Assembly (NCBI RefSeq): GCF_003319105.1
Contig: NZ_QOHH01000001.1
Span: 310,001 to 374,000, forward strand
From: Blastococcus sp. TF02-09
GTDB lineage: Bacteria > Actinomycetota > Actinomycetes > Mycobacteriales > Geodermatophilaceae
Length of the DNA stretch: 64,000 nt
Direction: 5' to 3'
In this document: positions 50,823-59,586 of the stretch, in pieces
Position numbering within the stretch: the stretch's first letter is position 1
How the letters are laid out: every line of letters begins with the position of its first letter
Notes under the pieces: generated by a model
What the model was told of the DNA's origin: nothing
Databases searched by the model: none
What the model saw: the letters and a program-made list of their open reading frames with translations, nothing else
Program-made: the position numbers and the translations under genes

Positions 50823-51707
50823 ATGAGCGGCTCTTCCTTCACCCTGAACAACGGCGTGCAGATCCCGTCCGTCGGGTTCGGCGTCTTCCAGACCCCGCCG
50901 GACGAGACCGTCACCGCCGTGCAGACCGCGCTGGAGGTCGGCTACCGGCACATCGACACCGCCGCGGCCTACGGCAACGAGCGGCAGGTCGGTGAGGCGC
51001 TGCGGCGGTCCGGGATCGACCGCTCCGAGGTGTTCGTCGAGACCAAGATCTGGATCAGCGACTACGGCTACGACGAGACGCTGCACGCGTTCGACAAGAG
51101 CGCCGGGAAGCTGGGACTCGACCAGGTCGACCTGCTGATCCTGCACCAGCCGCTGCCGGATGAGTTCGAGCTCACCATCGGTGCCTACAAGGCGCTGGAG
51201 AAGCTGCTGGCCGCGGGTGCGGTCCGCGCCATCGGGGTCAGCAACTTCATGCCCGAGCACCTCACCCGGCTGCTGGCCGAGACGTCGGTGGTCCCGTCGG
51301 TGAACCAGATCGAGGTGCACCCGTACTTCCGGCAGTCGCAGCTGCTCGCCCTCGATGCCGAGCACGGGATCCTGTCCCAGGCGTGGTCGCCGATCGGCGG
51401 CATCACGTTCTACCGCGACGGGTCGCACGGCAGCACGCTGCAGGACCCGACCATCGGCAGGATCGCGGCCGCGCACGGCAAGACGCCCGCGCAGGTCATG
51501 CTCCGCTGGCACATCCAGTAGGGCCGCCAGGTGATCCCCAAGTCGGTCACCCCGTCCCGCATCCGCGAGAACCTCGACGTGTTCGACTTCGAGCTCACCG
51601 GCGAGCAGCTCGCCGCCATCGACGCCCTCGACACCGGGGTACGCGGTGGGCCGGAGCCGGCCGACGTCACCCGCGCGAACTTCGGCCGCGAGATCCCCGA
51701 GGCCTGA
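50823..51707 (+). pseudogene. Aldo/keto reductase interrupted by in-frame TAG at codon 233
   Basis: NADPH-dependent aldo/keto reductase, 294 codons. The catalytic tetrad D45, Y50, K75 and H108 is intact. The codon after LRWHIQ is TAG (51519-51521) where the family has Q or a similar residue before GRxVIPKSV; a single C-to-T change of CAG explains it. The frame beyond (VIPKSVTPSRIRENLDVFDF to the end) is fully conserved and contains the NADPH phosphate-binding segment. The truncated 232-residue product would lack cofactor-binding residues. Error or recent mutation; readthrough is conceivable. Confidence 0.88.
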
Positions 51708-51709
51708 CC

Positions 51710-52102
51710 GTGGTCACCGACGACACCGACGACACCGACGTCCGCGACGCGGTCCTCGCCAACTACGCGGCGCAGTGCCGGGCGATGGTCGCCGGGGACG
51801 CCGACGCGCTCGGCGCGCTGCTGGCCGAGGACTTCACGCTGGTGCACATGACCGGCTACCGGCAGCCGAAGGCCGAGTGGCTCGCCGACGTCCGGTCCGG
51901 ACAGATGACCTACCACTCGATGGCCGACGTCGACGTGTCCGTCGACGTGTCCGGGGACGCCCCGGTGCTGAATGCCCGCACCAGCACCGAGGCGACCATC
52001 TGGGGCGGTCACGGCACCTGGCCGCTGCGGCTGCGGATCACCTACCGCCACCAGGACGGCGCCTGGGTCGCGGCCAGCAGCGTCGCTTCCACCTGGCGCT
52101 GA
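51710..52102 (+). CDS. NTF2-like (SnoaL/DUF4440) protein
   Basis: 130 residues from a GTG two bases after the reductase stop. Fold of the NTF2-like superfamily: AVLANYAAQCRAMVAGDADALGALLAEDFTLVHMTG, then a beta-sheet region ending AASSVASTWR. Usually a small ligand-binding or isomerase-type protein. Co-transcribed with the reductase and under the same motif. Confidence 0.8.
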   Translation: MVTDDTDDTDVRDAVLANYAAQCRAMVAGDADALGALLAEDFTLVHMTGYRQPKAEWLADVRSGQMTYHSMADVDVSVDVSGDAPVLNARTSTEATIWGGHGTWPLRLRITYRHQDGAWVAASSVASTWR

Positions 52103-52145
52103 GCGACGGCGCCCGCACACCGATGACGAGAACTGAGGGCAGGCC

Positions 52146-53813
52146 ATGAACGGCCTCGAGATCACCGTGACGCTGGGCGCCGCGGTCTTCGCCGGCACCG
52201 TGCTGGCACCCCGCCTGCGGATGGCCACCCCGCTGCTCCTGCTGCTGCTGGGCGTCGCGCTGGGGTTCGTCCCCGAACTGCGCCACATCGAGCTGCACCC
52301 GGAGATGGTGCTGCTGATCTTCCTGCCGGTGATGCTGTTCTGGGAGAGCCTGACCACGTCCCTGCGGTCGATCCGGCGGGACTTCCGCGGCATTCTGATC
52401 ATGAGCACGCTGCTGGTGGTCGCCACCGCCTTCGCCGTCGCCGGCATCGCGCACGCCCTCGGCATCCCGTGGGCAGCCGCACTGGTGCTCGGGGCCGCCG
52501 TCGCGCCCCCGGACGCCACCGCCGTCGCCGCGCTCGGGCGCACCCTGCCGCACCGCAACTTCATGCTGCTCAAGGCCGAGAGCCTGACCAACGACGGCAC
52601 CGCGCTGGTGGTCTACGCCATCGCCGTCGGGATCGCGGTCGGCGGCGACTACACCGCACTCGACGTCACCGGCCTCGTGGCCCGGTCCTACCTCGGCGGG
52701 GTGGCCGTCGGGGCTGCGGTGGCGGGCGCGGCGTACCTGCTGCTCCGGCCGCTGCGCGACGCAACGACGATCAACATCGGCCTGCTGCTCGTCCCGTTCG
52801 TCGCCTACCTGCTGGCGGAGCTGATCAGCGCATCCGGCGTGCTCGCCGTCGTCGTCGCCGGCCTGGCCGTGGGGTACGCCTCGGCGCGGATCAGCACCGC
52901 GGCGTCGCGCCGGCAGACCGAGTCGGCCTGGCCGCTGGGCTCGCAGCTGCTCAACGGCGCGCTGTTCGTGCTCATCGGGCTCGAGGTGCAGGTCGTCGTC
53001 CGGGACCTGGGCATCGCCCACGTCGGCCGGCTGCTGGGGGTCGTGGTGGCGGTGTGGCTCGGGCTGCTCGTCGTCCGGTTCGTCTTCCAGACGCTCAGTG
53101 TCCTGCTGATCCGGCTGCTGGACCGCCGGCCCTCCCAGCGGGCCCGGCGGATGAGCTACCGGGCCCGCGTGGTCAGCGCGGTCGCGGGCTTCCGCGGCGC
53201 GGTCTCGCTGGCCATCGCGCTGTCGGTGCCGCTGGCGCTGGAGAACGGGTCCCCCTTCCCGGGGCGGGACGAGATCGTGTTCGTCACCACCGGCGTCATC
53301 GTGCTGACGCTGCTGGTCCAGGGCCCGCTGCTGCCGGTCGTGGTGCGGTGGGCGCGGCTGCCGGAGGACACCGGTCTGGACGACGAACAGGAGCTGGCCG
53401 AGCGGGCGCTGACCACCACCACGGTCACCGCGATCCCCGAGCTGGCCGACGAGCACGGCATCAGCGACGAGGTCCGCGACCGGGTCGCCCGCGACTACGC
53501 CGAGCACCTGAGCCTCGTCGAGGCCCACCACGCCGACCGTCGCCGCACGTCCGGACCGGAGCGGACCGACGCCGACGATGATGCGGCTGCCGGGCTCGAT
53601 CCCGCGCCCAGGCCGGTGGCGCTGGCCGAGGCGTCGCCGCTGGCCCGCGACGAGGAGTACCGCCGGCTCCGCCTGGCCCTCCTGGACCGCAAGCGCGAGG
53701 TCCTGCTCCGGTTGCGCCGCGAGGGCGCCATCGACGACTCCGTGGCGCGCCGCGTGCAGGCCCGCATCGACATCGAAGAACTCCGGCTCACCGGCGTCGA
53801 CCCCGTCGACTGA
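52146..53813 (+). CDS. Na+/H+ antiporter, CPA1 family
   Basis: 555 residues. About 12 membrane helices in the first 420 residues with the transport-core motif APPDATAVAALGR near 119 and the later FRGAVSLAIALSVPL. The C-terminal 150 residues are a cytosolic charged tail. Predicted exchange of monovalent cations for protons. Downstream of the reductase and NTF2 genes in the same direction. Confidence 0.9.
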   Translation: MNGLEITVTLGAAVFAGTVLAPRLRMATPLLLLLLGVALGFVPELRHIELHPEMVLLIFLPVMLFWESLTTSLRSIRRDFRGILIMSTLLVVATAFAVAGIAHALGIPWAAALVLGAAVAPPDATAVAALGRTLPHRNFMLLKAESLTNDGTALVVYAIAVGIAVGGDYTALDVTGLVARSYLGGVAVGAAVAGAAYLLLRPLRDATTINIGLLLVPFVAYLLAELISASGVLAVVVAGLAVGYASARISTAASRRQTESAWPLGSQLLNGALFVLIGLEVQVVVRDLGIAHVGRLLGVVVAVWLGLLVVRFVFQTLSVLLIRLLDRRPSQRARRMSYRARVVSAVAGFRGAVSLAIALSVPLALENGSPFPGRDEIVFVTTGVIVLTLLVQGPLLPVVVRWARLPEDTGLDDEQELAERALTTTTVTAIPELADEHGISDEVRDRVARDYAEHLSLVEAHHADRRRTSGPERTDADDDAAAGLDPAPRPVALAEASPLARDEEYRRLRLALLDRKREVLLRLRREGAIDDSVARRVQARIDIEELRLTGVDPVD

Positions 53814-53870
53814 CGGCGGGCCGCCCACCCGACCCACCACCGAGCGGCTCCGCCGCCAGGAGGAGATCCC

Positions 53871-54638
53871 ATGCCCAGCTCACCCACGTCCGTCCTCGTC
53901 GTCGGGGCCACCGGCGGGATCGGCCGCCGCGTCGTCGCCGCCGCACAGCGGCACGGCCTCGACGTCCGCGCACTCGTCCGCGACCCGGCCCGCGCCGAGC
54001 GGCTCCTGCCCGGCGCCGGCCTCGTTCCCGGCGACCTCGAGCAGCCCGACACCCTCCGCCCGGCCGTCTCCGGCGTCGACGCGATCGTGTTCACCCACGG
54101 CGGCAACGGCAGCCCCGACGCCGCCCGGTCCATCGACTACGGCGGCGTCGCCGCCGTCCTGCAGGCGCTCGACGGCCGGACACCCCGGCTGGCCCTGATG
54201 ACCTCCATCGGTGTCAGCCGCCGCGGCACCTACGGCGGCAGCACCGGTCAGCTGCTCGACTGGAAGCGGCGCTCCGAACGGCTGGTTCGCGCCAGCGGCG
54301 CCCCGTACACGATCGTCCGCCCCGGCTGGTTCGACGCCGTGGGCGCCGGAGACGACCGGCTCGTCCTGGAGCAGACCGACACCGGCAACGGCGGCATCGG
54401 CCGCGACCAGCTCGCCGAAGTGCTCGTGCGCAGCCTGCTCACCGACACTGCCGTCGGCCGGACCTTCGAGCTGTTCGCCGAGGCCGGTCCGGCACCCACG
54501 GACTGGTCCGGATTGTTCGGCGCCCTGACGCCCGACCGTGCCGGCGCGCTGGACGCGGCCGGCGATCCCGCCACCCTGCCGCCGGTCGCGGAGGAGCCGC
54601 CCGCGGTGCAGGACGACCTGGCACGCCTCGCCGGCTGA
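53871..54638 (+). CDS. NAD(P)-binding protein, atypical SDR (NmrA/QOR2-like)
   Basis: 255 residues. N-terminal Rossmann motif VVGATGGIGRRV and TSIGVSRRG further on. The middle segment SGAPYTIVRPGWFDAVGAGD is typical of NAD(P)H-binding atypical SDRs. The classical YxxxK is absent. May sense or reduce quinones; no direct evidence. Precedes the third copy of the XRE motif. Confidence 0.82.
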   Translation: MPSSPTSVLVVGATGGIGRRVVAAAQRHGLDVRALVRDPARAERLLPGAGLVPGDLEQPDTLRPAVSGVDAIVFTHGGNGSPDAARSIDYGGVAAVLQALDGRTPRLALMTSIGVSRRGTYGGSTGQLLDWKRRSERLVRASGAPYTIVRPGWFDAVGAGDDRLVLEQTDTGNGGIGRDQLAEVLVRSLLTDTAVGRTFELFAEAGPAPTDWSGLFGALTPDRAGALDAAGDPATLPPVAEEPPAVQDDLARLAG

Positions 54639-54656
54639 CCGGCGCGCCGGCCGGGG

Positions 54657-54692
54657 GGCACCGCCAGTACCCCGAACGACAGGCACTCCCGC
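54657..54692 (+). promoter_or_regulatory. Regulon motif copy 3 (upstream of zinc dehydrogenase)
   Basis: GGCACCGCCAGTACCCCGAA followed by CGACAGGCACTCCCGC. It differs by a few bases from copy 2 and shares with it the 15 bp upstream block CGCxCCGGCCGGGG. It ends 56 bp before the GTG start of the dehydrogenase. Confidence 0.65.
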
Positions 54693-54748
54693 GCCACCGT
54701 GGCCCGCGGTTGTCTGGATCCCGACCCCGGAGAGAAAGGCACGAACTC

Positions 54749-55768
54749 GTGCGAGCAACAGTGATGTACGGCGCCGGCGACGTGCGGGTGGAGCAGCTGC
54801 CCGACCCGGTCGTCGAACAGCCCAGCGACGCCCTGGTCCGCGTCGTCCGCACCTGCGTCTGCGGCAGCGACCTGCACCCCTACCACTCCATGCCGGCCGA
54901 CGAGCAGGGCCGGCCGATGGGGCACGAGTTCATCGGCGTGGTCGAGGAGGTCGGCTCCGAGGTGGCCACCATCCGCCGCGGCGACTTCGTCATCGCCCCC
55001 TTCGCCTACTTCGACAACACCTGCGTGTTCTGCCGGGAGGGCCTGACCACCTCGTGCGAGCACGGCGGGTTCTTCTCCACCGCGCAGGCCGAGGCCGTCC
55101 GTGTGCCGCTCGCCGACGGCACGCTGGTCAAGGCCCCCGTCGGCGAGGACTCCGCGCTGCTGCCCTCGCTGCTCACGCTGTCCGACGTGCTGATCACCGG
55201 CCACCACGCCGCCGTGCGCGGCCAGGTCGGCCTTGGCTCGTCGGTGACGGTCATCGGCGACGGCGCGGTCGGCCTGCTCGCGGTGCTGGCGGCCAAGCGG
55301 CTGGGCGCCGAGCAGATCGTGCTGATGGGCCGCCACCAGGCACGCACCGACCTGGGCCGGGAGTTCGGCGCCACCGACGTCGTCGCCGCCCGCGGCGAGG
55401 AGGGCATCACCGCGGTCCGCGAGCTCACCGGTGGCCACGGCAGCTCCGCCGTCCTGGAGTGCGTCGGGCACCTGCCCGCCTACGAGCAGGCCCTCGGCGT
55501 CGTGCGCTCCGGCGGCGTGATCAGCCGGGTCGGCGTACCGCAGTACGAGCAGGCGCCGGCCGGCTTCGACCTGTTCGGCCGCAACATCACCCTCACCGGC
55601 GGCCCCGGCGCGCAGCGCTCCTACGTCGAGGAGCTGCTGCCCGACGTGCTCGAAGGCCGCATCGAGCCCGGCCGGGTGTTCGACCGCACCGTAGGCCTGG
55701 ACGACGTCCCCGCCGGCTACAAGGCGATGGACTCCCGCGAGGCGCTCAAGGTCCTCGTCCAGCCCTGA
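54749..55768 (+). CDS. Zn-dependent alcohol dehydrogenase
   Basis: 339 residues, GTG start. Catalytic zinc CGSD and GHE, structural zinc motif with CVFCREGLTTSC (a shortened lobe), and dinucleotide motif GDGAVG in the position of GxGxxG. Branch common in actinobacteria near AKR and cupin genes. Substrate unknown. The following cupin gene is 21 bp downstream. Confidence 0.88.
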   Translation: MRATVMYGAGDVRVEQLPDPVVEQPSDALVRVVRTCVCGSDLHPYHSMPADEQGRPMGHEFIGVVEEVGSEVATIRRGDFVIAPFAYFDNTCVFCREGLTTSCEHGGFFSTAQAEAVRVPLADGTLVKAPVGEDSALLPSLLTLSDVLITGHHAAVRGQVGLGSSVTVIGDGAVGLLAVLAAKRLGAEQIVLMGRHQARTDLGREFGATDVVAARGEEGITAVRELTGGHGSSAVLECVGHLPAYEQALGVVRSGGVISRVGVPQYEQAPAGFDLFGRNITLTGGPGAQRSYVEELLPDVLEGRIEPGRVFDRTVGLDDVPAGYKAMDSREALKVLVQP

Positions 55769-55789
55769 GCACAGGAGAAGAGAGCAGAC

Positions 55790-56155
55790 GTGGAGATCCT
55801 CCCCGAGCAGCCGTCGGTCCAGGGGCCGGCGGAGTGGTTCACCGGCGTCGTGTTCTTCGACGTCATCGCCCCGGGCAGCGCCTCCCGCGGCAAGGTCAAC
55901 GCGGTTCACTTCGCCCCCGGGGCCCGCACCGCGTGGCACCGGCACGCCCACGGTCAGATCCTGCACGTCACCGAGGGAGTCGGCCTGACTCAGTCGCGCG
56001 GCGGCGACGTCGTCGTGATCCGGCCCGGGAACACCGACGCGGAGTACGGCCAGGCCGCCCGCCGATCCGCCCGACGGCTCAACCGGCAGGAGACGACAGA
56101 ACCCCCACGGTCACCGACCGTGGGGGTTCTCTGCTGTGTCCGAGGGGGGACTTGA
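55790..56155 (+). pseudogene. Cupin with an internal deletion
   Basis: The first 78 residues match (R)-mandelonitrile lyase-like cupins (WFTGVVFFDVIAPG, NAVHFAPGARTAWHRHAHGQ, then LHVTEGVGLTQSRGG and VVVIRPG). They jump at about 56027-56033 to TDAEYGQAA, the usual end of the family. About 40 residues, including the second cupin motif (P-G-E-W-H-x-H and following), are missing in frame. The reading frame then runs past the original end through a terminator into the tRNA flank. The first metal-binding His pair remains, but the barrel is incomplete. GTG start. Confidence 0.8.
56098..56130. terminator. Perfect 14 bp stem-loop between cupin and tRNA-Leu
   Basis: AGAACCCCCACGGT, loop CACCG, ACCGTGGGGGTTCT. 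Located 6 bp beyond the tRNA 3-prime end on the minus strand. Serves the tRNA and probably the cupin unit. Confidence 0.8.
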
Positions 56156-56221
56156 ACCCCCACGCCCGATAAAGGGCACTAGCACCTCAAGCTAGCGCGT
56201 CTGCCATTCCGCCACCCGGAC
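56137..56221 (-). tRNA. tRNA-Leu(GAG)
   Basis: 85 nt, cloverleaf with a long variable arm as in leucine tRNAs. Acceptor stem GTCCGGG pairs with CTCGGAC (one G-U), anticodon stem-loop CTAGC-TTGAGGT-GCTAG with anticodon GAG, T arm GGGGGTTCAAGTCCCCC. CCA is not encoded. Discriminator base A. Confidence 0.95.
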
Positions 56222-56276
56222 GAGTGCGGAGCAAGACTACCGGAACCGATCCGCCGTCCGGAGCACCCCCCGCCGC

Positions 56277-57314
56277 TCAGCTCGCGGCGCCCGACACCCG
56301 GCCCCGCCCCGCCCGCTTCGCCGCGTAGAGCGCCGCGTCGGCGGCGATGTACAGCCCCCTCCGGTCGGCCGAGTCCTGGGACATGTGAGCCACGCCCACG
56401 CTGATCGACAGCGCCAGCAGGCCGCCGTCCGGCAGGCGCATCGGCGTCGAGCGCACCGCCTCGAGCAGGTCCTCCGCCCGGTGGTGCGCCACGTCGCTCG
56501 TGCAGCCGGGCATGAGGACGGCCAGCTCGTCCCCACCCAGCCGGGAGAGGACGACGTCCTGGAACCGCACCCGCCCGCGCAGCACCTGCGCCAGGTGCAC
56601 GAGGACGTCGTCGCCCACCGGGTGGCCGTACGTGTCGTTGATGCACTTGAACGAGTCGACGTCGATGAGGATCAGCGCCGTGCCCCCGGGAGCCGACCTG
56701 CCCACCGCCGCCTCGAGGGCGCCGTCGAAGGCCCGACGCGTGGCCAGCCCGGTGAGGGCGTCGACCGTCACCTGCTCCTGCAGCGCCGCCACCAGACGGT
56801 CCTGCCTCGCGGAGGCGCGCACCAGCATCACCGCCATGACCACGAGGACGGCGCCGAAGTACGTGAAGTCGGCCATCGCCTCGTCGAGCGGCAGGATGAG
56901 CACCCGCGACATCCCGTTGCCCAGCACGGCCGTCGTCGTCACGACGGCGACGGCGGCGCGCTGCAGGTGCGCGGCCGACCAGAGCACCGGGAACGCCAGG
57001 AACGCCTGCGAGGCCGCCGACGGATCGTGGGTGACGAGGTTCAGCCCGCAGATGAGGAACACCCCGCCCACGGCGATGGCCGTGCACACGCCGAACCGGT
57101 CGAGGCGCTCGGCGGAGGCCCGGGAGACGGCGAGGGCGACCAGCAGCACGAGACCCACGGCCGACCACGAGGCAACCGTCGCCCGCGTGCTGTAGTCCAG
57201 CGGCTGGAAGGCGATGAACGCGGCGAGGGCGACCGCCGCCACGACCAGGATGAGGACGCAGCTGCGGGCCGCCGACTCCGGCGCCCGCGCCCGCAGGCTC
57301 AGCTTCGCGCTCAC
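56277..57314 (-). CDS. Diguanylate cyclase with N-terminal membrane domain
   Basis: 345 residues from a GTG (weak ribosome site). Six or so hydrophobic segments (about 15-170) are followed by a GGDEF domain. The signature reads GGDEL in LSRLGGDELAVLMPG, a tolerated variant. Upstream of it the substrate motif DVDSFKCINDTYGHPVGDD is intact. Predicted membrane-bound cyclic-di-GMP synthase. Convergent with the tRNA side; divergent from the M20 peptidase. Confidence 0.85.
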   Translation of the reverse strand: MSAKLSLRARAPESAARSCVLILVVAAVALAAFIAFQPLDYSTRATVASWSAVGLVLLVALAVSRASAERLDRFGVCTAIAVGGVFLICGLNLVTHDPSAASQAFLAFPVLWSAAHLQRAAVAVVTTTAVLGNGMSRVLILPLDEAMADFTYFGAVLVVMAVMLVRASARQDRLVAALQEQVTVDALTGLATRRAFDGALEAAVGRSAPGGTALILIDVDSFKCINDTYGHPVGDDVLVHLAQVLRGRVRFQDVVLSRLGGDELAVLMPGCTSDVAHHRAEDLLEAVRSTPMRLPDGGLLALSISVGVAHMSQDSADRRGLYIAADAALYAAKRAGRGRVSGAAS

Positions 57315-57452
57315 ATCCAGGGCATCGGCGTGCCCGCTCGGTGGGGCCAGGGGGTGCTCACCCCACCGGGGGAGCCGCGCGGGCGTGACGGTGGTCGCAC
57401 CCGGGGGAACCGCCTCCCGACGGCGGGCACGTCGCGCCCCTAGGCTCGGCGC

Positions 57453-58772
57453 GTGGAAAGCACCAGCCCCGTGGGCGCCCAGGACGAGGTCGCCGAGCTG
57501 CTCTCGGACTTGATCCGCATCGACACGACCAACACCGGCAGCACCGCCACGAGCGCGGGGGAGCGGTCCGCCGCCGAGTGGGTCGCGGGCAAGCTGGACG
57601 AGGCCGGCATCGACTCGGTCATCCACGAGTCCGAGCGGGGCCGGGCCAGCCTGGTCGCCCGCATCCCGGGCGCCGACCGCAGCCGCCCGGCCCTGCTGGT
57701 GCACGGGCACCTCGACGTCGTCCCCGCCGATCCGGCGGAGTGGAGCGTGCACCCGTTCTCCGGCGAGGAGCGGGACGGCTACATCTGGGGCCGCGGCGCC
57801 GTGGACATGAAGGACATGGACGCGATGGTCCTGGCGCTGGTGCGCGACTGGGCCCGCACCGGCGTGCAGCCCGACCGCGACATCGTGCTGGCCTTCGTCG
57901 CCGACGAGGAGGCCGGCGGCGTGCTCGGCGCGCACTACCTCGTCGACGAGCACCCCGACCTGTTCGAGGGCTGCACCGAGGCGATCAGCGAGGTCGGCGG
58001 CTTCAGCATCACCGTGCGCGACGACCTGCGCCTCTACCTCGTGCAGACCGCCGAGAAGGGGCTGGCCTGGATGCGGCTCACCGCCGCCGGCCGGCCCGGG
58101 CACGGCTCGTTCGTGCACGACGACAACGCCGTCACCCGGCTGTGCGAGGCGGTGGCCCGCATCGGCGCGCACCGGTTCCCGCTCACCCTCACCCCGCCGA
58201 TGCGGCAGTTCATCGCCGCGGTCGAGGAGGCCTACGGCATCGAGATCGACCCGGCCGAACCCGAGCTGGCCCTGGCCCGGCTGGGCAGCATCAGCCGGAT
58301 GATCGGCGCGGCCCTGCGCAACACCGCCAACCCCACGATGCTCGACGCCGGCTACAAGGCCAACGTCATCCCGGGCACCGCGAGCGCGACCGTCGACGGC
58401 CGCTTTCTGCACGGGCAGGAGGAGGAGTTCGAGCGGCAGCTCGCCGCACTGGTCGGCGAGGGCGTGCAGCGCGAGTGGCTCGTGCACGACCAGGCGGTGG
58501 AGACGACGTTCGACGGGCCGCTGGTCGACCAGATGGTCACCGCGCTCAAGGCGGAGGACGACGGCGCGCGGCCGGTGCCGTTCACCATGAGCGGCGGCAC
58601 CGACGCCAAGAGCTTCCAGCGCCTGGGCATGCGGTGCTTCGGGTTCTCGCCGCTGCGGCTGCCCGCCGACCTGGACTTCGCCTCGCTGTTCCACGGCATC
58701 GACGAGCGGGTGCCGGTCGAGTCGCTGCGCTTCGGCGTCCGGGTGCTGGACCGGTTCCTCCGCGCCGCGTGA
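57453..58772 (+). CDS. M20 family metallopeptidase (ArgE/DapE-like)
   Basis: 439 residues, GTG start. Two-zinc hydrolase: H86 and D88 (HGHLDVVP), bridging D118 (GRGAVDMKDMDAMV), the general base pair E152-E153 (ADEEAGG) and a later C-terminal His (LFHGIDE). Cleaves N-acyl or dipeptide bonds; exact substrate unknown. The next gene starts 4 bp later. Confidence 0.92.
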   Translation: MESTSPVGAQDEVAELLSDLIRIDTTNTGSTATSAGERSAAEWVAGKLDEAGIDSVIHESERGRASLVARIPGADRSRPALLVHGHLDVVPADPAEWSVHPFSGEERDGYIWGRGAVDMKDMDAMVLALVRDWARTGVQPDRDIVLAFVADEEAGGVLGAHYLVDEHPDLFEGCTEAISEVGGFSITVRDDLRLYLVQTAEKGLAWMRLTAAGRPGHGSFVHDDNAVTRLCEAVARIGAHRFPLTLTPPMRQFIAAVEEAYGIEIDPAEPELALARLGSISRMIGAALRNTANPTMLDAGYKANVIPGTASATVDGRFLHGQEEEFERQLAALVGEGVQREWLVHDQAVETTFDGPLVDQMVTALKAEDDGARPVPFTMSGGTDAKSFQRLGMRCFGFSPLRLPADLDFASLFHGIDERVPVESLRFGVRVLDRFLRAA

Positions 58773-58776
58773 TCTG

Positions 58777-59586
58777 ATGACCCCTGTGACTGCTCCCACA
58801 CCCAAGCCCGGTTCCGTCGCACTGATCACGGGGGGCACCGGTGGCTTCGGCCGCGCCCTCGCGACCAAGCTGAAGGCGCTCGACATCACCGTCGTCCTCG
58901 CCGACCTCGACAGCGAGCGCAACCGCCAGGTCGCCGACGAGCTCGGCTGCCCGTTCGTCGTCCTCGACGTCGCCGACCGCGCCGCGAACGCCGCCGTCGT
59001 CGCGCAGGTGGAGGCCGACCACGGCCGCCTCGACGCCGCCTTCCTCAACGCGGGCATCGCCGGCAAGTCGCGCCAGGCCCTCGACGTCGACGAGTTCCTC
59101 AAGGTCGTCGACGTCGACCTGTTCGGCGTGGTCTACGGCACCGAGGCCGCCCTGCCGGCGCTGCGCCGGGCCGGCGGCGGCTCGATCGTCGTGACCGCCT
59201 CGCTCGCCGGCCTGGCCCCGCTGGCCACCGACCCCGGCTACAGCGTCGCCAAGGGGGGCGCGATCACCTTCGTGCGCTCCATGGCCGCGCGGGTGATCGA
59301 CGAGAACATCACCATGACCGCGATCTGCCCCGGCTTCGCCGACACCGCGATCATCGACGGGATCCGCCAGACGTTCATCGACAACAACTTTCCGATCCTG
59401 TCCGCCGAGGAGGTCGCCGACGCGATGATCGCCGCCTGGACCTCGGGCGAGCCGGGTGCCGCCTACATCGTCCAGCCCGGCATCGGCGCGGTGCCCTACA
59501 AGTTCAAGGGCGTGCCCGCGGCCAAGACCCCGACCGGCGAGACGGCCGGCGTCCCCGGCGCGCTGCAGCCGGGCTCCGCGACCTGA
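58777..59586 (+). CDS. Short-chain dehydrogenase/reductase
   Basis: 269 residues. Cofactor motif TGGTGGFGR near 18, NAGIAG near 92, catalytic YSVAK. C-terminal region ends with a low-complexity, Pro/Gly-rich tail. Four bases after the peptidase stop, so they may share a transcript. Substrate unknown. Confidence 0.9.
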   Translation: MTPVTAPTPKPGSVALITGGTGGFGRALATKLKALDITVVLADLDSERNRQVADELGCPFVVLDVADRAANAAVVAQVEADHGRLDAAFLNAGIAGKSRQALDVDEFLKVVDVDLFGVVYGTEAALPALRRAGGGSIVVTASLAGLAPLATDPGYSVAKGGAITFVRSMAARVIDENITMTAICPGFADTAIIDGIRQTFIDNNFPILSAEEVADAMIAAWTSGEPGAAYIVQPGIGAVPYKFKGVPAAKTPTGETAGVPGALQPGSAT

